DNA of 64,000 nucleotides from contig JAJNNQ010000137.1 of assembly GCA_027886175.1 (NCBI GenBank), positions 38,674,001 to 38,738,000 of the forward strand, written 5' to 3'. This document shows, one piece after another, positions 1 through 12,343 of this stretch; position 1 is the first letter of the stretch, and every line of letters starts with the position of its first letter. The notes beneath the pieces are model-generated. The model was not told the origin of the DNA, did no database searches, and saw only the letters and a program-made list of their open reading frames with translations. Origin of the DNA: Phylloscopus collybita. Its lineage: Eukaryota > Chordata > Aves > Passeriformes > Phylloscopidae. A program made the translations under genes and the position numbers.

Positions 1-3000
1 GCACGTGAATCTATACAGATCACCACTACTGCTGTTTGCTGTGTCACTTGAAATGTGAAACACAGGTCTGTGTTAGCCTTGGTTTACTTTCACAAACTGT
101 GAACACTTCTTATCTTAAATTTCATGCTACTATCATCTCAGCATTTTCCTGTTCTGCTTAGTCTTCTTCATTCTGAGAGTATTTTTTTTGATTACTTGAT
201 TTACAGAGTCTATTCACAAATTTTATTTAATACATTTTAGCCAAATTTTAATTTTTTCAATATGAATGATAAATAAAAATGTTTCATTGCATTAGGGTGT
301 TTTAAACCCAGGGCTATGCTAAGGAAGGGGTTTTATCAGTAGTAATGTGGTTCATGGGAAACTCATTTGAATAGCAGCATTTTTAATATCTTATTTTCCC
401 ATTTTTTAGTACTTAGGATATTTTATTTAAAACACATAAATAAAATCAGAAAATGTGAACTTCTTTCTTTAACATGCTAGCTACTCTTCAAGTATTCTTG
501 TTACTGCACAAGTTTGACTGACAGCAGTGTCAAACATGTACTGTGTATCAAGCACCTCTGTACAAGCTCTGTGCTAGTACCTGTGCTGGTAACCTGTACG
601 TTGCTGATACAAAGGTAGACTTTTACCTGCCATTGAAAATGTGATATTAATCTTTGGGTTTTAGATTTGTTTATCTTGTTGTGTTTTTCCACAAAACGTC
701 CATTTGACCTTTAAACTGCATTGTCCATATTTAAACAGATGTAATCCTCAGCTATTTCTTGTGGTATCCATAATCATAATGCTGTACAAGATGGCAGTTC
801 CTTTACTGTAATTTGTGATATATTATGCTTGCTTTTAAAGTAAAGTGCATTTTTCAAAATTCGAATCAATTCAAATGTCAGCCAACAACAGCAGTACAGG
901 AACATGGGCCTATGCATTTCATACATTATTAGTAAAAAAATACAGTTCTAAAATGAATGAGTGTTTGAGAAAATGCCAAACTTCTTGGCTAAGAGCTTTT
1001 TTTTTTTAATTTTCTTACTAATTCCATTGAGGAAAAGTAAAACCACTGAATGACTCTCTCAAAATATAAAATATAAAAAAGTTCCTATGCAGCCTTTCCC
1101 TAATAGTTATCAAAAAATTTCCTTCCCTTTTCTAATGCATGTCTATGTTTTTAGTTTTCTCTCCTCTACAATTTCATGTCATGTTTCTGTTAACTACTTA
1201 ATTCCTGAAGGTAAGTTGTTCCTTCCTGCTGCCCAAATAACTTTTACTTGTTCTCTTGCATTTTAGCTTTTAGTACTTTTTTTCATAACCTAAAGAAGAA
1301 CTTTTCATTTGTCTTTTGAAATGTTCCTCAAGTTTGATTGAAATATATTCTGTTAAAACTGCCCTTTTCCTTCTGGTGAAAGAAATGGAAGTTCACCAAA
1401 CCTGTTCAGTATTCCCAGTCAAAGTTTGTCTGCACTGTGTTTGTAGTCAAGTGCCCTGATACACACAAGCAGTTTCAAGACTCCAATGAATATCAGTTCT
1501 ATACGGAATCTGATGTAGAGTCAGAGACACAATTCTTACCAGTGTTCTGTTTTTTAAGTACTGCTGTTCTGGTCTAGAGCCATAAAAAAAGACCTGGCAC
1601 AGACAGAATGCTGTGGTTGAAGTGAAAGCCCAAGTATTTTAAATTAGTAGCTTTCATTGTAGTTTTCATTGAACTTCATTCAGTTTCATTCAAGTATTTT
1701 GATATTCATCCTATTTGTGGAATTTGCTAGAATAATACCTTCAAGTTTACCCTAAAAATAAGATTTGATGTAGAACTTGTAGACATCTTGGAAGCAAAAT
1801 TCTGTATTTTCTGTTTTCTTAGAGTTTCACAATATATATTAAAAATTGTTATAAAACAATTTTGGGTATCCATATTAAAAATTGTGTCATTTGTAGCTCA
1901 AACTTAATAGCATTTCAATTCCTTCAATTTCAGTTCTTTTCCTTTCAGTTTTGCCAGAAATGTCCATGGTGTTAGACTTGTTTCTAAGAGCTTTTGTGGA
2001 AGGCTTTTGTCATGTGAAACATCCAACAGAAGAGCTGCATAGGGATACACTGAGACTGCCCAGGAGCTGCTGAAAGAGTTTAGTCCAGCAAATTCTCCAG
2101 GGTTTCTTTCTGCTTAGTGTCTGCTCTGTGACTTCAGTAAAACTGCTTTTCTTTTCCTCTCCTCTTCCAGGTGGACACAGAATTCTGCCCAAATTCATCA
2201 CAGGTGGAATACCAGCTTTTATCTCTCAGCTGGGTTAACTGTAGCTCACAGTAGCAGTTCAAATGTGAAGGAAAAATCCACTGCAGCTTTTGAACAGCTC
2301 AAAGTTCAAACTCTGCTTGTAATACATATTTATCTTTCAGTTTAAAAAAAAAAAATATATATATATAATGACTTTTTATGAACTGCTTTTAACATGCAAA
2401 CTCATTCTGCAAAACATTCATGTTCTTGATTGTGGGTGTGAAATTCTGATGCCATATTAATAATTTAGTGTGACAGATGGATTAACTAGAGGGCAAAACT
2501 TTTTCTAGGGATAAACTAGGGGTACAATATTTCTAAATTTTCAGCTGCTTAACTTTGCAGCTTTGACAAAGCCATTGCTGAATATTTGTTTAACCTGTCC
2601 ATGTGAGTCTGTAAGCAATTCTACATGTTGACTGAGTAGCCTACATATTAGACTAAGAGCTTCCTATTATTCTTACTGATCTACAAAATCTACTCTCCTT
2701 AAGGTAACTGATAAATTACTTAAGTTGAATGAGTGGCTAATTTAAGTCCAGTTGTTCATTAGATGGATAGGTCAAAGACTTACTGAAGCCTGCAGTAACA
2801 GTTTTTCAGCATAAACATTGTAAATCAAAGTTACCTGTGTCTGACAGAAGCCCTATATCTGCATAAACAACCTGATGGATACTTACAGAATGCTGCACTT
2901 CTGTCTCCAAGGCTACCTCAAACAAAATATCTTTCCTTAAGCAACTTTCTCCTTGCATTGCAGCAGACACAGAAGAATACAGAAAGATTGACTCTCTTTA

Positions 3001-4421
3001 TTTATATAAATATTTTTCTTTTTCTGTGGCTCATTTTACTAGCAAGTTTTCTACATTGGCATAAATAAAATTGTATTTTCTTCCAATAACCTTAAAATTG
3101 CTTTTGGATTCCACACTTCACTTTGTAGTGACACTTGGACTCCGAGCTGCTGGAAAACGTCATTTTGTGAAACAAATCCCATGTCAGTTTACATGGCAAG
3201 AGAGTGAATACTACATTCATAGCTCATATGGAATCTGACAGTTGAAAACTAAAACAAATTACTTCGAAGGTCAACTCTCTTCTGCATTGACCTTGATACT
3301 ATTGATGTTTGTGACCTGGAATGTAAATGAAACAAGTTTCCATCAAAATAAATTAACAGCTTTTTAATTTACCTGTTTATGAACTCCGGCTATTTTGAAA
3401 CATGTAATTTTATTCTACCTAAATCAATTTAACCAGGGACAGGGCTAGGGTGTGACTCATTTGCTTTATGCCAGTGGGTAGCATTGTGCTGGTGAAGGAA
3501 GACATTCTGACCGATTTGTGTGCCGGAGAACCTGCTTGGTGTTCCCAGTTGACAGAATTTCCACAGCAGCTAACGTCCAAGCGTGGGATCCAGTGTGTGA
3601 AAAAAAGATCTCATTTTTGGGAGGTCCAGACATTTTTCATACTTAAAACTGCTGGGACAATTCCTTCCAATAACTCTCCCTTTAATGGCAAGAGATTCTT
3701 TGTTTCTGCTGTAGTGCTACTTTGTAACAATAAGAGTAACTCAAATTATGACATGTAGATCGTTGTAGAAGTAAAAAAGTGGAAAGATAAAGGCCTCTTC
3801 TTTGATTGCCAGCACAACAAGAAACAGTTAGGTGAAGTCAGTACAGAATCAAACTATGATATCTGTTCTCACTGCTTGTCTCTACAGAGAACAAGTTGAA
3901 ATGTATTAAGTAATACGGAGATGGAATGCAGTCAGCACTTCTTGAAAAGAGCTTTTAGACTTCCAGTTAGGAAAACTATTCTTGTTTTCACCTTGGTCTG
4001 TTCCACCTTTCATGGCCAGCTGGAATCCTGGCCTGAAAAAAACATTAAAATTTCTGTGTTTGGCATCATAAGTCAAGCTTTCCTTTTGTACACTAAGTAT
4101 ATAGATAACAGCAAAATACTACCCAGGGCTGGACTGTAACTTCACTAAAAGATGCAAAAATGCCTAGCAAAAGTTTGCTTTTATTTTTTTGGAACCCAGC
4201 GTTAACAAAATTGGAGATTATGTATTATAAGGTCTGCATTCTTACCTGTCTTATTAAATAAACATTTTCTTCTTGAGTTCAATAATTTTTCAATAAAAAC
4301 TCTGCATCATTTTTTACAGCCTTGGAAATGGAAAGCAATATGTTCGTGTCTGAAAGGATATATTAAACTACTAGGAAAGGCTACTTTACTTACATGTTTT
4401 GAATACATTTTTGATTCATGT
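1..4421. other. Unique non-coding DNA, no gene seen
   Basis: AT-rich, CpG-poor sequence with stops in all frames at ordinary density. The only low-complexity element is a short A-run/TA repeat at 2344-2368. The open frame of 96 codons at 3468-3758 is discussed as a finding; I do not call it a gene. No interspersed repeat could be recognised by eye. Confidence 0.6.
2344..2368. repeat. A-run followed by (TA)n
   Basis: Twelve A residues run directly into about six TA dinucleotides. This is a simple repeat with no other visible meaning. Confidence 0.9.
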
Positions 4422-4538
4422 CATAGAATCACAGAATATGCTGACTTGGAAGGGACCCATCAGGAGTCCAACTCCTGGCCCTGCATGGAACACCCGAAAA
4501 ATCAAACCATGTCCTTCTATTAAGCAAATTCTTGAGAA
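4422..4538 (-). mobile_element. CR1 LINE, truncated 3' tail
   Basis: On the plus strand the element opens with CATAGAATCACAGAAT, the reverse complement of the octamer repeats that end CR1 retrotransposons. It continues with TTGGAAGGGACC and GAGTCCAACTCCTGGCCCTGC, the well-conserved CR1 3' segment in birds. The element is therefore on the minus strand with its 3' end at the left. Similarity fades near 4538, so only about 115 bp remain, the severe 5' truncation usual for CR1. No coding part of the reverse transcriptase is retained. The small open frames over this interval, on both strands, are by-products of the repeat. Confidence 0.9.
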
Positions 4539-7500
4539 AGAATACTGTAAGTCTCCTAGATCTGAAGCAAGAATGAATATAAATGCAAGTGCTCTTGAAC
4601 TCAAGCAAGGAAAACTTAGTGATAATTCAGGATGGCTTGAGACTAATGAACATGAACTAGGCTTGGTTTTAAGACATGTGATATTATGATCTGACCATGG
4701 CCCTCAATGAAAGACTGGTTAATGTGCAGCCTGCTTGGGGTTGTTCACTTCTCATTTTGAAGGTCCAGCAAAAAACAGCTATATCTCTTGGTAATTTTGA
4801 CTTGGTTTCCTACCACGTACTGTGTGTCATGGAAAAGATAGAAATGTTTGTATTGTCACTGTTATACAGGATCAGAATAATGAGAACATGACCTCTAACT
4901 AGGAAACTATGTTCTCGGACTGAAAAATGCACCATCCTGTTAGTTCTGCCTCTCATATCCCCTTGTAGTGTCCTCTACAGCCTGTTGACCTGCTCTGGTC
5001 ATGCAAAATGGAGGTTGTTTACAGTCTTTGTTCCAAGATAGATAGTAGTTACATGGAGCTACCAACTTCAGTCTCAAAGTGCCATGTCTGCTAAAGAAAT
5101 TTCATGCTTTCAGGTAGTTGTGTCATTAGGGTGATAAAAACTTGTCATCCATACTAAAATCTGTTCTTTGATTAAAAAAAAAAAACAACTCAACCAACCA
5201 AAAACACTCCAAAAAAACAACCATGTATTAATATATACCCCTGTGATTTTGAAAAGGTCTGGTGCTTTAGAATGACATCCTTTCCCATGTCAAAATATAA
5301 ACCAGCATTTCATTTTCTGTTGCAGAAGGATGCTTAATATTCTGAAATCAGCCATTTAGAAATTATTTCTACCAAACTCTGAGAAATTCAAAATCACTTG
5401 TCATCACTTGTGCTTACTGCACAAAGAACTGAAGAACTTGCAGAGGTAACAATAAGTATGAATTGCAAACACTTCTGGCACTGATGCCACTGACAAGAAG
5501 TCCTGTCATGTATGAACTGAGAAGCATCCCCACTTTTACAGTGCAGTAGCCAAGATGTATATTCAGTAGTATACTCAGAGGAAAAAGATATTGGGAGTTT
5601 AGAAATTGCATCATTCTTCCTTAGCATTTGAAAGCAGTTAGTCAGAAAACCCGAAGAGAAGAGGGGATCAAAGAGTAAGGAGAATTAAGCTGAAGGAAAT
5701 AATTGAGGGAGGAATTGGAAACTGGACAGAAGAGTCAAAAAGACTGCATTTTTTTTAGCATTGTCAGGGGATGAAATTTAGACACAAAGTGTTAAGGAAT
5801 AGATAAAGGAATAGAGTTTAAGAGCTGACTTAGGACTAGAAGGAGGAAGGCAAATAGAAGAAAAGTGAAGATAGGAGGGAAGCATAAAACCTGTTGACCT
5901 GTTTAAAGAGGTTGCTGTATCACATGACTGGAGAAGATATGAACACCATATACAAGTAGATAGTGTGATAGTCATTAGGCCCAGAAAATAATTGCTTCTT
6001 AGTCAGGACAAGAACTGAGGGGAAAGAGGACTGAACAGATTTGTAGTGAAAGAAATTAATTTGGTCCCAGCTTTCCACCCAAGGGCATTCAGACTGAACA
6101 GAAATAGGAAATGGAATCTGGAGGTTATAGGTTCAGAAGAAGAATGGAGGAGGAGGAGGAATTGCAAAATATATGTTCATTGAGCAGAAAATAACTCTGT
6201 ATTGTTTTAAAAGGAATCTCATATTTCATGAAATTCATCGGCTTCGTCCTGACCTCAAAACATATATCTTCTGTTAAAACTTACCTCGCAGAGAACTAGC
6301 TGGCAATTTACTTTTTGCAGAGTACAAGATGTTCTTTCAGTCCCTGAGCAGTGTTGTCAGTGCTATAAATGCTTATATTTAAAAAGCGTTTATTTTCAAA
6401 TAATAAAATCAAAATACAAATAACTTCCAAAAAATTAAAACAAAATTTTCATCTTTTCTGTGTGAATGTGTACAAAGTTCTATTTCTTGAAAATCAAGGA
6501 AATTGATAGCTAAAAGAGGACGTAAGTATTTCCTTTTTTATTTTTTTGTCATGAGATTGTAGAATGTGCAAGGCTAAGGAGCCAAAGTAAATGGAAGTTT
6601 GGGCAATTAATAGCAGTGAGGAGGATGGTTATTATTAGATAGAGTGTTTCTTGCTGTAGCAGAGACTAAGACTCAGTGTTATTAACCAGCCTTCCTTGTA
6701 CAAGGGGAACATACAAACCCAAACCTAAAAGACAGTTCTTACTTTCAATATCTTCTCAGGTACAAGATTAGGTGCAAGGCACTCCTCACGATTTTAAAAG
6801 ACTTATGGTGCTACTAATACAGTAGGTAGCTATAGACAATGAAAGCATGCTAGATTGTCTAAAATTATGCCTGCTTTCAAGCCATAGGAAGTTTTATATA
6901 GTTACCATTTAAAAAGATTCTCATGGTATCAGTGTCAGTATTAAGCAAATGTTCTTCAGTGGTACACGAAAAGGCATGCTGAATGAATGCATGAGGGAGT
7001 CATTTTATATTAAATACATAATTTTCTTAACAAATGTTCTAGTTGTCAATGCAGTAATTTTTAAATCATTAAAGACTGCTTTTTTTCCCAGTATCATTTT
7101 GCTCAACTCACCAAAAGGCCCCATTGAATATCAAAATTAGTCACTTTAAGTATTTTCAGGTGTTTGAATATTTACAGTTTTCATTACAGAATGTATTTTT
7201 TACTTAAAAGGTAATGAGAAATTGCTGGATAGCAGAACCAGCCTAACCCTTTTCCCTAAAATAACTGATTTTCCAAATCTGATCATGCTAAGGTTGAAAT
7301 GAATTTTAATGAATTTTGTTACTCTTATTCACTTCCTTTGCATAGGGCGAGTTTATTTCACATTCTGTCCTTAATTCTAAAATAAAAATGAAAATTCTTT
7401 TCATCTCTTTCACAAATCACCAAGATAAACAGTAGCATTTGAGAGATAAAGGGTATTTAATGGCAATGGAGTTTTATAGAGTTCTATAAACTCCAGGCTA

Positions 7501-9241
7501 CTGGAGTTCATCTGTACATAAAGAAAGATTTGACAGGTCCTCTCATTTTCTTGACAATTCAAATTTAAGTGTAAGAAGCAGTAAGATACATCTTGTATAA
7601 AATGTTTAGCATAGATAAGAAGACTCAAATGTATTATACCAGTATTATTTATTTGTCTTTTATAACTTGTGTACTTTCCTAGTAATACTTCAGATACTTT
7701 TTTTGTACTGGTGTGGATTTCAGTGACAAAGAGCTATCAATAGTTCTCAAATAAAGTAATATCTCATGGATAGAGATAATTTAAAGGCCCACACAGGGCA
7801 ACTGAGGATATTGGAATATTCTCTGTAATTTTGTTTTAAAAAATACACCTGAATTTAAGTATAATTGGCTTGAGAAAGCAAAAGACAAAGTCTTTTCAAG
7901 AAAAGCCCAATCTATTTTTTCTTTCGAAAGGTATTTTTTTTTCTTTGAAATAGCAAGATTAATTGCTCCAGGACATTTTAAAATTGAAATTTTGGCAACA
8001 TAGGATCATTTTTAGTTTTGGAGTTAGAGAAAAAGAATCTCTAATCTAAAAGCACCTCTTTGTGTCTATATAATCATTAGCAACAAATGGAGAAGGCATT
8101 TTGTTCAATTTGAGGTATCAAGGAGTGTAGCCAAAGGTCAGGAGTGAAACTATGTGGCAAGTGTAAGAAGTACCACAACCAGTACTGACCAGGTGAACAA
8201 CAGGTGGTTCAGGTCTGTATGGAAGATGTGGGGGGTGATCCAGCCTCTCTTCCATGCTAGAATTGTAGGGATTTTAACATCTGTTTGTTTACCTTTTACT
8301 ACCATACTGAGAGTGGAAATAATTTTGAGGTAATGAGACAAAAACATGCCAAAGTTAATGTGTTTTTCTTGTGTTGTAACTATGTCAGATAGTGTAAGAA
8401 AATAATACTTGGGATAGATTACCTGTTTCAGGGCATGCTTTGTCCACCAACAGAGTTAAATTAAAATACAGCCATCAAAACTCAAAACTGTAAACATCTG
8501 TGAGTAGAACAACAAAGCTTAATTAAAATCCTGTATTTTTATGGTTGATGAATCGTCAGAAACCATCTGGGTCTTTTCCACCAAATTTTACCATTATGTC
8601 TCTCTTCTGGCCTGACTGTGAGTCTTGTTCATTGGTTCAGTTACACAAACATATGTTTAAGTACAGAAGTAGTCTCAAGGGTTTCCTGACTACTAAAAGT
8701 GCTTGTCTGTGTGCTTAAGCATCTTGCTGAGTGTCTTTACCTCTTCACAAGCTATAGCTATTATTTAGGAAATTCAGCATCTCACAGGAAGATCCTTCTG
8801 ATCATGTTAAACAGGCTAAATATGAAGTGAATAGATATTTGTTGATCTGGGGGGAAGCATAAATGTTCATAGCTGAGCAGTGATTGAAGTTAACTTGCCA
8901 AACATAAATCTAATAAACCAAACATTTAATGTCCTAGCTCCTTATAAATGAGGAGGAGTATTGTGTAGGGAAAGCAACAAAGAGAGCCAGTGTGAGGCAT
9001 GAAGGAAGCTTTGGGAAGCAGTGTTATGGCATTTGAAAGCTGCACTGTCTGGTTTTGCTGACGCATGGTAGAAAATGGTGAAGTGGCCTGGTCACTCTGT
9101 TTTCCAGTTAAAACAGTATAAAAACAGCACATAAGCTACATGATTACTGTAGAAGGGCAAAGCTAATACAAACAGCTCTGTTTTCCCTTCCATCCCATAC
9201 ATACTAGAAAAAGTAGAAAAGTCCTGTCCCATCATGCTAGA
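4539..9241. other. Unique non-coding DNA, no gene seen
   Basis: No splice-bounded open frame and no recognisable repeat family. The interval contains a purine-rich patch around 5640-5860 and several short A or T runs. Short open frames of 60-77 codons here have no motif and are treated as chance. Confidence 0.55.
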
Positions 9242-9303
9242 TTCTGGGTATTCTGGGTATTCTGGGTATTCTGGGTATTCTGGGTATTCTGGGTATTCTG
9301 GTA
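9242..9303 (+). repeat. 9-bp minisatellite, unit TTCTGGGTA
   Basis: Six perfect head-to-tail copies of TTCTGGGTA run from 9242 to 9295. A final degenerate copy that lacks one G ends at 9303. The absence of substitutions among the full copies suggests recent expansion, so copy number is probably polymorphic. Confidence 0.95.
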
Positions 9304-12199
9304 GAAGCTAGCAAATTCTTTTGTTGTTGCAAAGCTTAACAACATTTGGATGTTCTCGAGTTCTTCTACAGCCCTCCAGCTGTAGAGATTTAGGTATCTT
9401 TTGTCTCCTTGTGTGAAAAATGTCAGGATGTTTCAGGGTAGTAGGGTGTGTTCTGCTACTTGTTGTCTTGGCAGAATATTCAAGGCCATTCTGGCTTAGG
9501 GGTTTTTCCAGGGTTGTCTGTATTGGAAAAGGACTGAAGTTGGTGCCTAGGGTATTATCTTTCATGTTCTGGGGAAATTAATTTCCTTGTTGTTATACAG
9601 TTCCTGAGTAAGTATTGGAAGTTCTGGGACTTTCTCATTTCATTCTTTGTCATTTCAAAGCAGCATTGATGTCATGTCCTAGGCTTGGTTATGAAGGAAA
9701 TTATAAAACTACACAGAATCTTGGCTTTGCTTTAAAGAAGGTAGACTGAACTAAGCAGAAGATGAATTAGATTGTCCCATTAAAAAAAAACCAAATCAGA
9801 TTATCTACTTTTTGTGGAAATCCTACTACTGTAGTTCTCAGGGAGAAGTTTTTTTCCGTGCTCTACCAAAAATTTCAGGCCAGGTCAGTCTTCAGTCAGT
9901 ATTGAGGACCAGCTAAGAGCCAGCAATCTGGCCAGCTCAGCATTGTCCCTGGAGCCTACAGAGGTTAAAAACCTTCCTTCAAGGTTCTTGGCACAGCTGA
10001 ACCTGACTCTGTTTTGTCTTGCCTTTTTTATCTTCAGGTGGTACATGGCCTTGGCCACCCTGCTTCAAAGGGAAATCCCAGCTCTGAGGTGGGTTTAGTG
10101 GGATGTGCCATCTCCAGTGCAGGGCTTTTGGCTGTCTTCTGCAGAAAACTCTGCTATGTGCTATCCAGGGTGGAGTAGATCTAACTCACATTTCTCTGGA
10201 TAGTATTACCTCCAAATATACTTTTAATGCCTAGTCAATAACTGACAGCTGATAATTTATTTGGCTTCTGGCTCCTATGAAATCAGTTAGCCATTTCATT
10301 CGGAGTGGAAAAGAACAGGAAGATATTATCTGTACTATGTAAAAGTAGAAGACTTGGACACCAAGTTGTCTATTGATATTTGGAAGACTAGTGTAAGTCA
10401 AGTGCTGTATTTAATAAAAAGGCCTATGGTACAGAATATGCCAAATCAATATACCTAGCAGACTTGCAAAAGAGGTGTTAGTGTGCTGCTGCAGCATAGC
10501 CTTTTGCCTTCTCCCAAGGTAATTTTCACTATCAATTACACTGTTTTTCAATATCTATTTCAGTTGCTTTTTTAAGACTTCAAAAGGTGTCTTGGCATAA
10601 TAAAAGCATAAAACCCTGTTAAAGAATATCTCTAACTCAATCTCTGTGTGCTGTATCCAGGCTGGAGTGTGCCATCTTCCTTTGTTATTCTTGTGCCCTA
10701 AATTCTGTAGTGACTGTTGTTATTTCAGAATGGTACACTGATGTAACTGAAGGTTTTTGAACAGACTGGGTGTCAAAGGCCTCCCTGTTTTTGCACAGAA
10801 TGTTATAAATCTCCTTACTGCTACCAGGGAGGCATCTAAATTGGGATCATACTCTCTAGACCATTATCTTAGATGTGGGTGATCTGTTACAGGTGATCCT
10901 TTGATAATATATATTTTTTGAGGTAATGTCACATGAGATCATATTTTAAATGCTATATGTTTGTATATATTCAGGAACTAAAATAGTTACCTTTATAATG
11001 TGTTTTTTTATTCACTTGTTCAGTTTTATTCCCATACTGGTATATCTGCACCTTGTTATCCAGAGTAAACATTTCTGTCTCAACCTTTTAATCAAATAAA
11101 TAATATAATTCATCTCTGAAATAAGCATGGGTATGAACTTCACTCAGTTAGTTATTGTTTGGTGTGCTGTAGTTTGTAAACAAAAATTCTCAAATAAATG
11201 CAGAACATCTATATGCAATTGAGTTGGACCTTGATTTTTGGGGAAGCTGGGTAAATAAAGAGGGAATATATGTGTGAGTGGATACAGCTTGTCAAAGGCG
11301 TATGTGCTACAAATACAGAAAAGTGCTTATACTTAAGGTAGTGTGATTTCATTTAGGGCTACAAAAGATTCCTTATCTTAATATTTTAATTATGCAACAC
11401 AGTGAGTGCAACAAGAAAAAAAAAAAAAAGGGCAAAAAGAAATTCATTGTGAGAAGGAAACATGGAACAATGAAGAATTTAGAATTGTTGCTGAACTTAA
11501 TTTATTACGTTTAAACAATCCAGAAAATACTGTTAGCAGTCTGGCAATCCTTTAGCCCTTCATCTTTGTTTAAACTGCTCCATTTAAGAGCGTGTTTCAG
11601 TTTTGGCTGAGTAATTCTTATGCTGGTGAAAAGATAATACTTTGGGATTTAGTAGGATAAATGTATTGTTATTAGTGGTGGCAACTGAACCACATTAAAT
11701 GTATTATGAGACATGTTGTTTCTTTGTAATACCACCTTGCCCACAGAGTCAGATGTGATGAGCTCTCCACAGATGGATAAGTAAGAGGCACTTGTAGCTT
11801 CAAAGATTTTTTAAAACAAAATGGTGAAGGAAATTTAGAGTGGTACTTTTTTTCCTGCTTATAATGCCTTAGAAAAACAATCTTTAGGTGTTAGAGCCAA
11901 AGGAATACTTCAGCTGTCCTGCAGTATAAATCTGAAAATCCAGCAAAGTCCCGGAAGTGCAAACATTCAGTTCCCATGGCAAATGGTTTAATAATGCAAA
12001 GGTAAAATTTTTAAAACCACTCAGGGTTGTCTTGATTTCCTCCTATTGCAGTTAACATTTTTATAGACGTGAGTTAAGGCTCAGTCCCTATAGGCGGATC
12101 CATTTAAGTGCTGCAGGAAACTTCAGTTTGGCAGCTTTCCTGCAAAATACTGCACACTTTAATCCTGCATGGTCCTTCAAGAGTTGTATATTGTTGTAT
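9304..12199. other. Non-coding DNA; moderately GC-rich patch at 9880-10180
   Basis: No gene is supported. The patch at about 9880-10180 is richer in G+C than its surroundings and could be an old repeat that I cannot identify. A 14-A run lies at 11416-11429. The 85-codon minus-strand frame ending at 9308 has no recognisable domain or splice context. Confidence 0.5.
11416..11429. repeat. Poly(A) run, 14 bases
   Basis: Uninterrupted A14. The flanks do not resemble a retroposed gene, so I do not read it as a processed-transcript tail. Confidence 0.9.
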
Positions 12200-12343
12200 C
12201 TGCTTTATTAGTAGAGAAACTGAACAGTGATGTAAACATGGTACCAGAGCAAGTCAGAGACCAATCCAGGATTACATCTCTAGAGTTCTTGACTTCCAAC
12301 CCTGTATTAGCTCCACTAATCCCACTCACCTCCACAATAATAG
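12200..12343 (+). mobile_element. Probable MIR-type SINE relic
   Basis: The order of words follows the body of amniote MIR elements: AGAGAAACTGA, then AGAGCAAGTCAGAGACC, CCAGGATTACATCTC and TTGACTTCCAACCCTG, then a stretch ending in CCACTAATCCCACTC. These correspond to the 'gaaactgag', 'agcaagtcagtggcagagccaggat' and 'ctgactcc...accactag' segments of the family, in sense orientation. The copy is diverged and has small gaps. The call is from pattern memory; a profile search would settle it. The 60-codon frame over this interval is a by-product. Confidence 0.55.

Noticed and set aside
9308..9565. 85-codon minus-strand frame beside the minisatellite
   Set aside because: No recognisable domain, no splice signals and no repeat-family match.
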